Part shown: positions 25,878-35,633 of the stretch, one piece after another
Layout: every line of letters begins with the position of its first letter
Numbering within the stretch: the stretch's first letter is position 1
Assembly (NCBI RefSeq): GCF_020422885.1
Contig: NZ_CP084622.1
Span: 3,987,001-4,051,000 of the forward strand
Direction of reading: 5' to 3'
Length of the DNA: 64,000 nt
DNA from: Mesobacillus sp. S13
Lineage (GTDB): Bacteria; Bacillota; Bacilli; Bacillales; Cytobacillaceae
The notes under the pieces: generated by a model
What the model was told of the DNA's origin: nothing
The model's database searches: none
Seen by the model: the letters and a program-made list of their open reading frames with translations, nothing else
Program-made: the position numbers and the translations under genes

Positions 25878-26072
25878 TTAATAATACGGATATCCATATC
25901 CGTATCCATATCCGTATGGCGGGAAACCGCCGTATCCGTAACCATATGGACGTGGATATAGTAATGCGCTGCCTAACAGGCCACCCAATACTCCTCCAAC
26001 GAACGGACCTCCGAAACCATAACCAAAACCAAATGGACGTCTGCCACCGTAGAATGGTCTTCTTCTATGCAT
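25878..26072 (-). CDS. Gly/Tyr-rich small protein, coat-like
   Basis: 64 residues of low complexity: basic N-terminus (MHRRRPFYGGRRPFGFGYGF), a short hydrophobic Gly-rich centre and a C-terminus of GYGYGYGYPYY repeats. Such composition is typical of spore crust/coat or other self-assembling surface proteins in bacilli. AGGGAGGTAGCTTT lies ahead of ATG. The GATATGG-type DNA repeat near 25890-25925 encodes the YGYG tail. Function inferred from composition only. Confidence 0.65.
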   Translation of the reverse strand: MHRRRPFYGGRRPFGFGYGFGGPFVGGVLGGLLGSALLYPRPYGYGYGGFPPYGYGYGYGYPYY

Positions 26073-26166
26073 AAAGCTACCTCCCTCATATATTTGCCTA
26101 CATTACTTCATATGCGAACATTGAGGGTATTGAATGGGCGTTTGTCCATTGAACTAGAAAAAATGC

Positions 26167-26763
26167 CTAGTCCCACGTCATCCGCTGTTCCTTCCATGGA
26201 TCCCCATACATATGGTAGCCATTTTCTTCCCAGAACCCTGGCCGATTTTCAGCTGAAAACTCTATGCCTCTGAGCCATTTTGCACTTTTCCAAAAATACA
26301 AATGCGGAATGACGGCTCTCAAAGGATAACCATGTTCCGGAGTTAGCTCCGTCCCGTTATGGGAATGGGCAAGCAGACTTGTTTCGTTGAGAAAATCCTC
26401 GATCGGGAGATTCGTCGTCCAATTTTCCTCAGCATGGAGAATGACATATTTAGCGCCTGCAGTCGGTCCTGCCAGCTTTGCTAACTCCTGAGTGGATACC
26501 CCTTCCCAGACATTATCCAGCTTGGACCAGCCAGTCACGCAGTGGATGTCATTGCCGGAGGTCGTTTGCGGCAATGACATCATTTCTTTATATGATAAAA
26601 TCACTTCTTTTTCTACAAGACCGAAAATCTTCAAGTTCCACTCTTCCAGATTCTTATAATGCGGCACATTGCCATAATGCAGGACAGGAAAAGAGGTCGT
26701 GACATTTTGGTTCGGCGGGACTCTGTCGGATGGGCCCTTTTTACGTGTTTTTCCGAAATACAT
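26167..26763 (-). CDS. yuiH: Molybdopterin-dependent oxidoreductase YuiH (sulfite oxidase fold)
   Basis: 198 residues, one SUOX/MsrP-type molybdopterin domain. DIHCVTGWS (about 91-99) contains the Cys expected to bind molybdenum; ESxxHSHNGTELTPEHGYPLR-like loop and WRGIEF-like segment complete the family pattern. No TAT or Sec signal is present, so it looks cytosolic, in contrast to exported MsrP. Length equals B. subtilis YuiH. The substrate is unknown. It is followed by a 94-bp gap with no clear terminator. Confidence 0.88.
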   Translation of the reverse strand: MYFGKTRKKGPSDRVPPNQNVTTSFPVLHYGNVPHYKNLEEWNLKIFGLVEKEVILSYKEMMSLPQTTSGNDIHCVTGWSKLDNVWEGVSTQELAKLAGPTAGAKYVILHAEENWTTNLPIEDFLNETSLLAHSHNGTELTPEHGYPLRAVIPHLYFWKSAKWLRGIEFSAENRPGFWEENGYHMYGDPWKEQRMTWD

Positions 26764-26807
26764 GATTGATCACCCCTTTTTATTATCCTACCGAAAGTTC
26801 ATTTTAA

Positions 26808-26846
26808 AATAAACAAAGCCGCCCTGCCCAAATGAGCAAGACGACT
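26808..26846 (-). terminator. Terminator of yuiF
   Basis: A 13-bp stem with G-U pairs (AGTCGTCTTGCTC with GGGCAGGGCGGCT on the reverse strand) followed by TTGTTTATTTT. Confidence 0.7.
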
Positions 26847-26860
26847 TTTATTTTTCCTAA

Positions 26861-28174
26861 CTATAAAATCATCGCGGCAATCCAGCCGAAAATGATCAGC
26901 GGAATATTGTAGTGAACGAATGTAGGGACAACCGTGTCCCAGATATGGTTGTGCTGTGCATCAGCATTCAAACCGGCGGTCGGTCCAAGTGTACTGTCAG
27001 AGGCAGGGGATCCTGCGTCTCCAAGTGCAGCTGCCGTGCCAACAATCGCAATTGTCGCCATCGGGCTGAAGCCAAGCTGAAGGCTTAACGGCACAAAAAT
27101 CGTAGCGATGATCGGAATCGTCGAGAATGAAGAGCCTATTCCCATTGTGACGAGCAATCCGACAATCAGCATCGCCAGCGCGCCTAGTGCTTTATTATTG
27201 CCAATCGCATCAGCAGCCTGCGCTACTAGCGTTTCAACGTGGCCAGTTTCCTTCAGGACATCAGCGAAACCGAATGCAGCAAGCATGACGAATCCAATGA
27301 ACGCCATCATCTTCATGCCCTCTGTTAAAAGATTATCGGCTTCGCGCCACTTGATCGCACCGCTTGCATAGACGACAATGATACCTGCAAGCGCACCGAT
27401 GATCATCGACCCAAAGTAAAGCTGGGCAGCAAGCGCTGCGACAATCGCAATGATTGAGAAAATGATTCCGATTTTGGAGTACTCACTTTTTTCTACCTGG
27501 ACTACTTGATGGTCCTGATAGGTTCTAGGCTTTCGGTAAGATACGAATATCGCAATCAACAATCCAACAACAAGACCGGAAACAGGCAGGAGCATCGCTG
27601 TTGGAATATCGCCCATATCGATTTCCATTCCGCTATCAGCCATGTTCGTAGCCAGGATGTCGTGGAAAATACCGCCGAACCCTACAGGAAGTAAAATATA
27701 TGGCGCTGTCAGGCCGAATGTCAGGACAGACGCAATTAAACGGCGATCGATTTTCAGCTCGTTGAAAATAATCAACAACGGCGGAATCAAAATCGGAATA
27801 AACGCGATGTGGATTGGAATCAGGTTTTGCGAGAAAATCGACATCATTAAAATCAGGATGACAATAATCGCTTTAGAATAGGTTTTGGCTTTTGACTCTC
27901 CGTTCTTGCCAATCATGCCGACCATCCAGTCAACAATTAGATTGGGCAAGCCTGTCTTGGAAATCGCCACTGCAAACCCTCCAAGAAGTGCGTAACTTAA
28001 TGCAACTTCTGCACTTCCTCCAAGTCCTCCGGTGAAAACTTCAATCGTCTTTTCTATACTTAAGCCGCCTGTAAGCCCGCCAATCAGGGCTCCAGCAATC
28101 AAAGCCAGTACAACATTGACGCGAAGCAGGCTCAGGATCAGCATGGCCAGGACAGCAATAACAACTGCATTCAT
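26861..28174 (-). CDS. yuiF: Na+/H+ antiporter superfamily transporter YuiF
   Basis: 437 residues, about 12 membrane spans, related to NhaC/ion-transporter families; [19 protein letters not shown] and [18 protein letters not shown] are conserved substrate-region motifs. B. subtilis YuiF (about 440 residues) is a predicted amino acid transporter. AGAGGAG ahead of ATG. Monocistronic, between yuiH and yuiE as in B. subtilis. Substrate not shown. Confidence 0.87.
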   Translation of the reverse strand: MNAVVIAVLAMLILSLLRVNVVLALIAGALIGGLTGGLSIEKTIEVFTGGLGGSAEVALSYALLGGFAVAISKTGLPNLIVDWMVGMIGKNGESKAKTYSKAIIVILILMMSIFSQNLIPIHIAFIPILIPPLLIIFNELKIDRRLIASVLTFGLTAPYILLPVGFGGIFHDILATNMADSGMEIDMGDIPTAMLLPVSGLVVGLLIAIFVSYRKPRTYQDHQVVQVEKSEYSKIGIIFSIIAIVAALAAQLYFGSMIIGALAGIIVVYASGAIKWREADNLLTEGMKMMAFIGFVMLAAFGFADVLKETGHVETLVAQAADAIGNNKALGALAMLIVGLLVTMGIGSSFSTIPIIATIFVPLSLQLGFSPMATIAIVGTAAALGDAGSPASDSTLGPTAGLNADAQHNHIWDTVVPTFVHYNIPLIIFGWIAAMIL

Positions 28175-28354
28175 TATGGTTTCTCCTCTCGATGATGGTG
28201 TCTGTTTTTTACTTTAGTTTGGTAAATTGGTAGAGAATTAAAATGACAAGTATTAAATTATCATAGATTTGTTTTTTATGTCAATGGGTTTGTTTGTATT
28301 AGTATTTGGAAGTTGTTGAATATTTATAGGCAGGACGGGTTTCGGGGAGAAAAA

Positions 28355-28393
28355 TTAAAAACCCCGAAGCCTTAATATGCAGCTTCGGGGTTT
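28355..28393 (-). terminator. Terminator of yuiE
   Basis: ACCCCGAAGC/GCTTCGGGGT stem, followed on the reverse strand by TTTTAATTTTT. Confidence 0.88.
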
Positions 28394-28400
28394 CCATGTA

Positions 28401-29912
28401 CTAGTCTTGATCAGACGATGTCTCGAATCTTTCGACTAGCAATGCCAGTGTGCGGGCCATGACGCCGGTAGCGCCTGCTGGTCCCAGGTCATAATCTTTG
28501 CTTGTAGTCGCTGTTCCGGCGATGTCCAGGTGCACCCATGGAGTGCCTTCTGCGAATTCGCCAACAAATGCTCCACCCATGATGGCATGGCCTTCTGCGC
28601 CTGGAGAATTATTCAGATCAGCGATTTTACTGCCGCGGACACGTTCTATGTCACGCTGGAACAATGGCAGGCGCCAGATTGGTTCACCTGATTCATATGA
28701 AGCCTCAAGCACTTGTTCAAAAAACGCTTCATTGTTCGTTAAAGCTCCGGATGTATGCAGTCCTAACGCCGTAATGACACCGCCTGTCAGAGTTGCAATA
28801 TCCACCAGGTAGTCCGCACCATGATGCTTCGCATATGTCATTGCGTCTGCAAGGACCAAGCGGCCTTCCGCATCTGTATTCAACACTTCAATTGTTTTTC
28901 CGCTCATGGACGTAATCACATCATCCGGCTTGAAAGCTGTACCCGAGATCATATTGTCTGTAGATGGAATCACGGCCACAACATTTTGCTCCGGCTTGAT
29001 TTCGCCGATGATTTCCATTGCGCCAAGTACAGCTGCTGCACCGCCCATATCGGACTTCATGCCGACGATGCCAGCCTTCGTTTTGATCGAGTAACCGCCA
29101 GTATCGAACGTGATTCCCTTGCCGACAAGCCCGATTACGTCCTTCCACTCTTCTTTTCCCTGATACTTCAGGACAATCATTTTCGGCGGCTGCGCAGATC
29201 CCTGGTTGACAGCAAGCAGTGCGCCCATGCCTAGCTTTTCCATTTCTTCTTTTTCGAGAATTTCTGCTTCGAATTCATATTTCTCTGCTAATTTCATCGC
29301 ATATTCAGCCATGTCTGTCGCAGTCAAAAGGTTTCCAGGAGTATTCACGAGTGTACGTGCGGAATTGGTTCCTTTACCAAAAACATAGCCAACCTCAACT
29401 GCCGCTTCCACTTCTCCCTCTTCGTCTGCACTGTAAACCGTCAGGCTTTCGATCCGCTTTTCAGGTTCGTTTGACTTTTGCTTGTATCCTTCGAACTCAT
29501 ATGTGGCCATCGGGAACGCTTCCCCTAATGCATGCGCAGCATCATTAAGCTCAACCTTCTCACTTGTAAAAGTATCTAAAAGCACGGCAGCTTCCGTCCA
29601 CTTTTCTTGTTTCGCCGTTTTGAACAATCGGCCAAATGCGTCCCTTAATGATTCGAAATTAAATTCTTTTTCATGTCCAAGACCGACAAAATAAACTTTT
29701 TTTGCGCCAATTTTACCGAAAGTATGTATTTTTGAAATCGCTTTTCTTTTGATCGAAATATCACCGCTTTTTACCAGTTCCGTCAACTGTCCGCCAAAAA
29801 GCTCGTCAGCTTCTCCCAAGGTGCCTTCGAGACCTGACGGCTTGTTGAACAAACCAATGACTAGACAGTCATGGCTGTTTGAAAAATTAAATTGATTCTG
29901 TACTTTAAACAA
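28401..29912 (-). CDS. yuiE: Leucyl aminopeptidase YuiE (M17, PepA)
   Basis: 503 residues: N-terminal macro-like domain (1-165) and C-terminal M17 catalytic domain with the metal/active-site motifs [17 protein letters not shown] and [14 protein letters not shown]. It removes N-terminal residues from peptides in the cytosol using two metal ions. TTG 29912 is favoured as start: AGGGG lies 8 bases ahead and the N-terminus MFKVQ resembles that of YuiE; the GTG at 29921 touches the ribosome site. Confidence 0.9.
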   Translation of the reverse strand: MFKVQNQFNFSNSHDCLVIGLFNKPSGLEGTLGEADELFGGQLTELVKSGDISIKRKAISKIHTFGKIGAKKVYFVGLGHEKEFNFESLRDAFGRLFKTAKQEKWTEAAVLLDTFTSEKVELNDAAHALGEAFPMATYEFEGYKQKSNEPEKRIESLTVYSADEEGEVEAAVEVGYVFGKGTNSARTLVNTPGNLLTATDMAEYAMKLAEKYEFEAEILEKEEMEKLGMGALLAVNQGSAQPPKMIVLKYQGKEEWKDVIGLVGKGITFDTGGYSIKTKAGIVGMKSDMGGAAAVLGAMEIIGEIKPEQNVVAVIPSTDNMISGTAFKPDDVITSMSGKTIEVLNTDAEGRLVLADAMTYAKHHGADYLVDIATLTGGVITALGLHTSGALTNNEAFFEQVLEASYESGEPIWRLPLFQRDIERVRGSKIADLNNSPGAEGHAIMGGAFVGEFAEGTPWVHLDIAGTATTSKDYDLGPAGATGVMARTLALLVERFETSSDQD

Positions 29913-29991
29913 ATCATTCACCCCTACAAATTGATAAGTTCATTATATCGAAACTCTTGTAATATTTCGACTTCCTAATCTTGCTGTAATA

Positions 29992-30378
29992 TTAATCATC
30001 CAGATATAAATATAAAACTGGAAGCTCTGGCAGCATCGTCACATCCTCATACGGAACCCGATCGAGTTCAGCAGGGAATGTACCCAGACACTCTTCGATG
30101 AAGGGATAGACCTTCTCCAAATCAAGGCCCCAGTAAACCGGACGGTACGATTGCAAATAGTCATGGGCTGCCTGCATCATCAAACGGGCTCCCTTCACAT
30201 TTCCATAACTGTAGTGGTAAATCGAGACGCTCATTTGCAGCAGGCCTTTTAAAAACAGATTGCCTTTGTCGGTCATCCACATATCTTCAAGCAAGTCGTG
30301 GCAGGTATAATAGTCCCCTTCGTTGAATTTAATAAAAAACTCGTAATACTCAACAGGGTAGTCAGTCAACTCCTTCAC
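29992..30378 (-). CDS. DUF309 protein
   Basis: 128 residues, all-helical, with the DUF309 signature FNEGDYYTCHDLLEDMW (residues 18-34) carrying conserved His/Asp/Glu and LLQMSVSIYHYSYGN. Family members are of unknown function. GTG 30378 has AGGA five bases ahead; TTG 30369 with GAGG eight bases ahead is an equally good start. Divergent from yuiD, 115 bases apart. Confidence 0.78.
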   Translation of the reverse strand: MKELTDYPVEYYEFFIKFNEGDYYTCHDLLEDMWMTDKGNLFLKGLLQMSVSIYHYSYGNVKGARLMMQAAHDYLQSYRPVYWGLDLEKVYPFIEECLGTFPAELDRVPYEDVTMLPELPVLYLYLDD

Positions 30379-30493
30379 CTCAATCCTGAAGTTTTAAAAC
30401 TATTTTATCAAACCTTGAAAATTTGCTGTAATGTTATAATTGAAGTTGGGTATTACTTAGGAAGGTACTTTTTTAGATATAGGGGGAACAGTC

Positions 30494-30967
30494 ATGGAAT
30501 TATTAACGAATTTCCCATTATGGGCTTCACTTGCTGCCATTTTTTTCGCGCAGTTCGTAAAGGTCCCGATTCAATATATCGCGACAAGAAAAATTGATTG
30601 GTCGCTTTTGACAAGTACTGGGGGAATGCCAAGTTCACACTCTGCTGCGGTTACAGCGCTGGCAACAGGCGTGGCGCTTCAAACCGGACTGGATTCAGCC
30701 GTTTTCGCTGTTGCCGCTGTTTTTGCGATTATCACGATGTTTGATGCATCAGGTGTTCGCAGGCAGGCGGGTGAGCAGGCCATCGTCCTGAACCAGCTTG
30801 TGGCTGATTTCGGCCGGTTCGCCCAGGAGGCTAAAGGCTGGCAGGCTAAGCCTGAAAAAGAGAAACAGAAAGAATTGAAAGAATTGCTTGGCCACAAGCC
30901 AATCGAAGTTTTTTTCGGCGGGTTGACAGGTGTATTATTGACATTACTTCTTCACTATTTCCTTTAA
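30494..30967 (+). CDS. yuiD: Divergent PAP2-family membrane protein YuiD
   Basis: 157 residues, four membrane spans, with PSSHSAAVTALATGVAL and FDASGVRRQAGEQA, the phosphatase-like motifs of the divergent PAP2 (DUF212) family. AGGGGGAACAGTC precedes ATG. A charged segment (KPEKEKQKELKEL) sits before the last span. Its stop codon abuts the next gene, suggesting co-transcription. Confidence 0.88.
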   Translation: MELLTNFPLWASLAAIFFAQFVKVPIQYIATRKIDWSLLTSTGGMPSSHSAAVTALATGVALQTGLDSAVFAVAAVFAIITMFDASGVRRQAGEQAIVLNQLVADFGRFAQEAKGWQAKPEKEKQKELKELLGHKPIEVFFGGLTGVLLTLLLHYFL

Positions 30968-31005
30968 TGCATTTCACGGTATCAGATAAAAAGCAGGTGA
31001 ATCTT

Positions 31006-31773
31006 ATGAAAGTCATATCTTTATGTCCCAGCAATACCGAAATCATGGAATTTCTTGGGCTTACGCATCTCCTTGTCGGTGTCGATGATTTTTCAGACTG
31101 GCCAGAAAGTGTAAAGTCACTTCCTCAGCTCGGACCAGACCTTTCAATTAATCTTGACCTCGTTGTGGAATTACAGCCAGATCTTGTTCTTGCTTCATTA
31201 AGCGTTCCAGGCATGGAGAAGAACGTAGAAGGCCTGGCAGAACGGAATATTCCGTATATCATTTTGAATCCACAATCGCTGACGGACATCGAAAATGATT
31301 TGATCATAACCGCCAATGCCCTTAACATGCCTGAAAGAGGCCAGGAAGCAGCTGAACAGTTCAGGAACAGACTGGAGAACATCAAGCAAAAAGGGGCCAG
31401 CGCTTCCCGGAAACCGAAGCTTTACTGGGAATGGTGGCCCAAGCCCGTTTTCACTCCAGGCCGCATTAATTGGCTGACAGAAGTGTCCGAGGCTGCCGGT
31501 GCTGAAAATTTGTTCAAGGACGTTGAGCTTGCAAGCGTGCAGACGGACTGGGATGATGTGAAATCGCGAAAACCGGATTACATATGCGTCGCATGGGTCG
31601 GCGTCAGAAAGCAAAAGGTCAAGAAAGAGCTGATCATCAACAGGCCTGGATGGGAAGAACTCGAAGCTGTCAAAAATGACCGGATCCTGATTCTCGAAGA
31701 AGAACTTTATTGCCGTCCCTCCCCGCGGCTTCTCGATGGCCTGGAAAAACTGCAGCATCTCCTTCATAACTGA
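31006..31773 (+). CDS. Cobalamin-binding protein-like (BtuF/TroA fold), no signal peptide
   Basis: 255 residues, helical-backbone metal-receptor fold: ISLCPSNTEIMEFLGLTHLLVGV at the start, DLVLAS, and NWLTEVSEAAGAENLF. Related to periplasmic vitamin B12/siderophore-binding proteins, but this one lacks any signal peptide or lipobox and has no permease or ATPase gene beside it. ATG 31006 (AGGTGA ahead) is favoured over the upstream in-frame ATG at 30967. The protein may have a cytosolic role; corrinoid binding is not proven. Confidence 0.75.
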   Translation: MKVISLCPSNTEIMEFLGLTHLLVGVDDFSDWPESVKSLPQLGPDLSINLDLVVELQPDLVLASLSVPGMEKNVEGLAERNIPYIILNPQSLTDIENDLIITANALNMPERGQEAAEQFRNRLENIKQKGASASRKPKLYWEWWPKPVFTPGRINWLTEVSEAAGAENLFKDVELASVQTDWDDVKSRKPDYICVAWVGVRKQKVKKELIINRPGWEELEAVKNDRILILEEELYCRPSPRLLDGLEKLQHLLHN

Positions 31774-31780
31774 TCTAAAA

Positions 31781-31812
31781 AGGCACTTTCCATATCCAAG
31801 GAAAGTGCCTAA
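31781..31812. terminator. Bidirectional terminator between the BtuF-like gene and yuiC
   Basis: AGGCACTTTCC/GGAAAGTGCCT perfect 11-bp stem with A- and T-rich flanks. Confidence 0.88.
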
Positions 31813-31816
31813 AATT

Positions 31817-32527
31817 TTATGATTTTTTGCCGCCTGTGTATTGCTGGCGGAAGACCTGCATCGATTCATTTTCGTTAAGGGCTTTTAAATCTTCTTCTGT
31901 CAGTTTGCCGTTGCCCATTTCAATGACATAGACATCCAATGTCTTTTTGCCCCACTGTTCGTAAACATCTTTTACAGTATCATAATAAAGATCAACTTTA
32001 TTCCCTTTGATTGCCCCGCCTTTATCGGCAACCACACCGAATCCGTATCCCGGGATGAACAGGATTGTCCCAATCGGGAATACGTTCAAATCAGCTGCGA
32101 CAGTCGAATACAGATCACGCTTTACTTTCACACCAGAATAAGTAATTCCATAGCCTGGATGGTCAGGATTTTTACCGGTGGATTCAACCCCTGATGTATA
32201 CCCTGTAGCAATGATTTTTTTAGTCGGATATTGCGACCAGTTCAATGATTCCTCAAGCGTGGGCTGCGTCCCGGCTACCTTTTGGCTTGAAGAAATTTTT
32301 GTAGAGAAATCGGTGATTTTTTTCAAAAATTTAAAAGCAAGTCCCATGGATTTCTTTTTATGTTCTGTACCTGAACTTTCCTCTTGTTGTGTTCCCGCAT
32401 GATCAAAAACGTATGTAGAAACAGTGGAAGCTTCAACTCCCGAAATCGAATGAAGCGTAGAAGTTATAGCAGCAAAAAATAAAACTGCCATTGCTGAGCG
32501 TCTAGCCCATATTTTTAAAATATTCAT
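31817..32527 (-). CDS. yuiC: Exported 3D-domain muralytic protein YuiC
   Basis: 236 residues: N-terminal hydrophobic signal/anchor (about 8-30), a Ser/Lys-rich linker, and a C-terminal 3D domain (about 100-215) with [22 protein letters not shown] and the Asp cluster [19 protein letters not shown]. subtilis YuiC is a stationary-phase muralytic enzyme of the Sps/Rpf-like double-psi barrel type. ATG 32527 is chosen (GGAGGAG 11 bases ahead); GTG 32539 is too near the ribosome site. Confidence 0.85.
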   Translation of the reverse strand: MNILKIWARRSAMAVLFFAAITSTLHSISGVEASTVSTYVFDHAGTQQEESSGTEHKKKSMGLAFKFLKKITDFSTKISSSQKVAGTQPTLEESLNWSQYPTKKIIATGYTSGVESTGKNPDHPGYGITYSGVKVKRDLYSTVAADLNVFPIGTILFIPGYGFGVVADKGGAIKGNKVDLYYDTVKDVYEQWGKKTLDVYVIEMGNGKLTEEDLKALNENESMQVFRQQYTGGKKS

Positions 32528-32689
32528 ATAATTTTTCACTCCTCCCAAAACTATTAATTTCCCAAAGAAACAAGAAATATTCCAAAAGGAGCAAAAAAGT
32601 GCTAAAAGTCCTATTTACACTTCCATTAAAAGTAAAATATTACTGCTATTTAGTTATAGTGTCCAAAAATGAGGGGAATTTTATGCATG

Positions 32690-32718
32690 AAAAAAACCTC
32701 CAACTAATTGAAGGTTTC
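32690..32718 (-). terminator. Terminator of yuiB
   Basis: ACCTTCAA/TTGGAGGT stem on the reverse strand, followed by TTTTTTTC. Confidence 0.8.
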
Positions 32719-32723
32719 TTGTA

Positions 32724-33044
32724 TCAGAACATTTGATATCCCTTTTTTCGCAACAGTCTGATGACTATTCCAGCCAAAATCGCACCAGCCATCCCGCTGC
32801 TTAGAATCAGCACATCTGCCATTGCCAAATGTGTAAGGCGCTGACCAAGATCACTGAAGGCTTCACCGCTATTTCTGAAATAGTCGATGAACGGATATTT
32901 ATCAATAATGAAAATCGCAATCAATGGATAAATGATCGCCATGATCCATGACATCCGCAGCAGCATATTCAATAAAAATCCAATCCCAAAGAACAGGACA
33001 AAAAACAATAACATCGAAATGATCAGTGTGACAACCGTCATCAT
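32724..33044 (-). CDS. yuiB: Small membrane protein YuiB
   Basis: 106 residues, two to three spans (about 5-50, 75-97). Matches the size and position of B. subtilis YuiB, of unknown function, next to yuiA. GGGGGG eight bases ahead of ATG 33044. Confidence 0.8.
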   Translation of the reverse strand: MMTVVTLIISMLLFFVLFFGIGFLLNMLLRMSWIMAIIYPLIAIFIIDKYPFIDYFRNSGEAFSDLGQRLTHLAMADVLILSSGMAGAILAGIVIRLLRKKGYQMF

Positions 33045-33135
33045 GTCTATATCCCCCCATTAAACATCATTTCTAGTTTACTGTTTGTCCGTTTTTGAGT
33101 CAATGAAATGGTGTAAGTCCAATCATTTTGGCCAA

Positions 33136-33162
33136 AAAGAAAAACCCCGCATTGTGCGAAGG
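33136..33162 (-). terminator. Terminator of yuiA
   Basis: On the reverse strand CTTCGCA pairs with TGCGGGG around CAA, followed by TTTTTCTTTTT. Confidence 0.75.
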
Positions 33163-33177
33163 TCAAAGATGATTGCC

Positions 33178-33303
33178 TTATTTTTTTGACTTACCTGACC
33201 CGCTGCAGCATGTGCATGTTTCTGAACCGCCAAGCAACAGTTGGAAATAGCCTTTACCAGAGCAGTATGGACATTCCTTTGAATCATGAGTGTGCATTTT
33301 CAT
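33178..33303 (-). CDS. yuiA: Small zinc-finger protein YuiA
   Basis: A 41-residue gene found by reading between yuiB and the NUDIX gene. It starts at ATG 33303 after AAAGGAGAGG and encodes ECPYCSGKGYFQLL and then CTCCSGSGK, i.e. two CxxCxGxG motifs like half of a DnaJ zinc-binding domain. Such a protein should bind one Zn2+. Matches YuiA of B. subtilis in size and place. Role unknown. Confidence 0.85.
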   Translation of the reverse strand: MKMHTHDSKECPYCSGKGYFQLLLGGSETCTCCSGSGKSKK

Positions 33304-33458
33304 TTATGAACCTCTCCTTTTATTATTGAATTTTCTGATAATATATCAGAGAATCTCTAATTTTGAAAAGGTTCAAATTTGACCAAAAAACCACATTGAA
33401 AACGGATACATCCTATTTTTTCTTTAGATATCTGTCACTCTCTTTAAATTTCAGAAAA

Positions 33459-33941
33459 TTATAAAAATAATTGATATGCACTATAATGAAATTGCTCTCC
33501 TGGATCCAGACCAGCCTTTCCGGCCACAACTTGGTCAATTGGTTTACTTATAAGATAGTGGAGAAGCAGCGAAGTAGCAGGATCTGCTTCCAGTTCTTCA
33601 GGCAGCATGAACCTGGCATCATACAGCTCACTTTCTTCCACCTTGACTTTTTGACCTGTCAATGGGGACAGCAGAAAAACAAGCATATTATCACTGATGG
33701 ATTCACGTATCACTCCAGTTCGCAATCCAAGAAGTCCGGCAACCGTACATTCCACACCAGTTTCTTCAAAAACTTTCCTGAGTACTGCCTGATTGGCCGT
33801 TTCCCCTTCATCTACAAATCCAGCAGGCAGAGACCAGCTGCCTTTCAAGCCCCCATACCGCTTTTTGACAACAAGCCAGCTACCATCTTCCGAAATCACA
33901 ACACCAGCCACACCAAGCCAGACATTTTCACGTTTCCCCAT
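33459..33941 (-). CDS. NUDIX hydrolase with altered Nudix box
   Basis: 160 residues, single NUDIX domain. The box spans GFVDEGETANQAVLRKVFEETG (about 42-63): the Gly, first Glu, Arg and the EE pair are conserved, but the Glu normally following Arg is Lys (RK instead of RE). SLPAGFVDEGE agrees with ADP-ribose/NADH pyrophosphatase-like enzymes. Because that Glu usually takes part in metal binding, activity may be reduced or changed. It stands alone between yuiA and yumB. ATG 33941 follows GGGGAAATGA. Confidence 0.82.
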   Translation of the reverse strand: MGKRENVWLGVAGVVISEDGSWLVVKKRYGGLKGSWSLPAGFVDEGETANQAVLRKVFEETGVECTVAGLLGLRTGVIRESISDNMLVFLLSPLTGQKVKVEESELYDARFMLPEELEADPATSLLLHYLISKPIDQVVAGKAGLDPGEQFHYSAYQLFL

Positions 33942-34002
33942 TCATTTCCCCATCCAATTGATCGTTTTACTATTATTGTACCTTATCGTCCACTGGGAAT
34001 AA

Positions 34003-34034
34003 AAAAACAGACCCTCCCAGAGAGCCTGTTTCCT
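34003..34034 (-). terminator. Terminator of yumB
   Basis: AACAGGCTC pairs with GGGTCTGTT (G-U pairs included) on the reverse strand, followed by TTTTTTTATT. Confidence 0.75.
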
Positions 34035-34042
34035 TGTTACAT

Positions 34043-35260
34043 TTATAAAATATTGAATTTACCTTTTTTAAGGACCATAGAAGGACCGCCGATCATGTAT
34101 AGCGCACGGTTGTCGATCATTTTTTTCATGAAGGAAGCTTTTGTACCAACCATTTTCTTGCCGAATGCCACGCCGATTGCGTCATCTTCACCAAGAGAAC
34201 ATACTGTTCCCTTGATATCTGGAGTGAAAGTCTCAAGCTCGGATTTGCCGCGAACTAGCGCTGCAAGATTCCTTGCACAAACCTCACCCTGCTGCATCGC
34301 GATTTGTGCAGTCGGAGGATATGGTCGGTTAATTTCTTCATTGATGATCAATGAGCAGTCACCGACGATGAATACATTTTCAGATCCCGGCAAGCGAAGG
34401 TCAGGCTGGACTTTCACGCGGCCGCGCATTGCTTCAATGCCTGATTTTTCGATGACAGAGTTTCCGCGGACACCAGCAGCCCATACCACTGTGCCAGCTT
34501 TGATTTCTTCCACTTCTTCTTCGCCTTTGGCAACAATGATGCCTTCTGGAGTCGCTTCTTTGATTGCCGTACCGATGCGGAATTCCACACCTTTTTTCTC
34601 AAGCGTAGCAACCGCATAGTTCACAAGCTCTGGATCGAATCCAGGCAGAACCATTGGTGCAGCTTCCACACATACGATTTTTACCTTATGATAATCGACA
34701 TCATATTCACGGCAAAGCTCAGGAACTCGGTTTGTCAGCTCACCAAGGAATTCGATTCCTGTGAAGCCTGCACCGCCAACGACGATTGTCAGGCGCTCAT
34801 CTTTCTTTTCTGCTTCAGTATTGTAAGTTGCAAATTGATACTCGATATGCTCACGGATTTGTCTGGCTGAGTTGACATTTACGATAGAGAAAGCATACTC
34901 CTTCAAGCCTTTAATACCAAAAGTTTCAGGTTCAGCACCAAGTGCGATGACTAGGTAATCATATACGACGTCGCCACTATCAAGAATGACTCGTTTTTCC
35001 TCCAGCTTGATTTCTTCAACAGAACCCTGGACGAACTCAACCTTATGGCGATCAATTACATCACGTACATCATAACGGACTTTGTCATGGTGCAAAGTTC
35101 CTGCTGATGCTTCATGCAGCCATGTAGTTTCGTAGTGGTAATCATTTTTGTTGATAAGGACAATGTCAGCCTCGTTTACTCCAACAGCTTTTTGTAAACG
35201 GGTAGCTGTCATTAATCCCCCGTATCCTGCTCCTAAGATTACGATCTTTGGCTTTCTCAA
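34043..35260 (-). CDS. yumB: Type II NADH dehydrogenase YumB
   Basis: 405 residues, two-dinucleotide-binding-domain flavoprotein: FAD motif [17 protein letters not shown] at the N-terminus, NAD motif [17 protein letters not shown] (about 160), and FIVGDCSL. It passes electrons from NADH to menaquinone at the membrane without pumping protons. TTG 35260 gives [15 protein letters not shown], the N-terminus expected of YumB (about 406 residues); upstream GTG codons (35275, 35269) lie inside the GGTGGAAGTG ribosome region. Divergent from yumC; the 370-bp gap is AT-rich with no certain regulator site. Confidence 0.9.
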   Translation of the reverse strand: MRKPKIVILGAGYGGLMTATRLQKAVGVNEADIVLINKNDYHYETTWLHEASAGTLHHDKVRYDVRDVIDRHKVEFVQGSVEEIKLEEKRVILDSGDVVYDYLVIALGAEPETFGIKGLKEYAFSIVNVNSARQIREHIEYQFATYNTEAEKKDERLTIVVGGAGFTGIEFLGELTNRVPELCREYDVDYHKVKIVCVEAAPMVLPGFDPELVNYAVATLEKKGVEFRIGTAIKEATPEGIIVAKGEEEVEEIKAGTVVWAAGVRGNSVIEKSGIEAMRGRVKVQPDLRLPGSENVFIVGDCSLIINEEINRPYPPTAQIAMQQGEVCARNLAALVRGKSELETFTPDIKGTVCSLGEDDAIGVAFGKKMVGTKASFMKKMIDNRALYMIGGPSMVLKKGKFNIL

Positions 35261-35633
35261 AGTGATCACTTCCACCTTTTTAAAATATTTTTGGCGAATG
35301 GCTCATCTCTATCTGCCGCCATCTTTTTCCGGATAAGTTTGTGATATTATTCACTAAAATGTTCAAAAAAATGTCCTAAAAATGTCACAAAATCTTAACA
35401 TTATTGCCTACCATCCATCTTATTCTTTTTGCGTCGCATTTTCAAGCGATTGAGTTAACTTGGAAATATTCAGAAAATAGGCTGATTTCACTATTTTTCA
35501 GTAATATATAGGTATTTTTCTATGAAATATATTGTTCCACAAGGTATCTGCAATTATGATTAGGAGTTTATTTTTACGATTTATGGTATTATAAAAATTG
35601 GAGCAATTTTACTACATGTGAGGGGGATATGGA

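Noticed and set aside
33471..34619. Long forward open frame of 382 codons opposite the NUDIX gene and yumB
   Set aside because: It has no ribosome site, runs across two well-supported reverse genes and their terminator, and its product resembles no protein; it reflects codon bias of the opposite strand.
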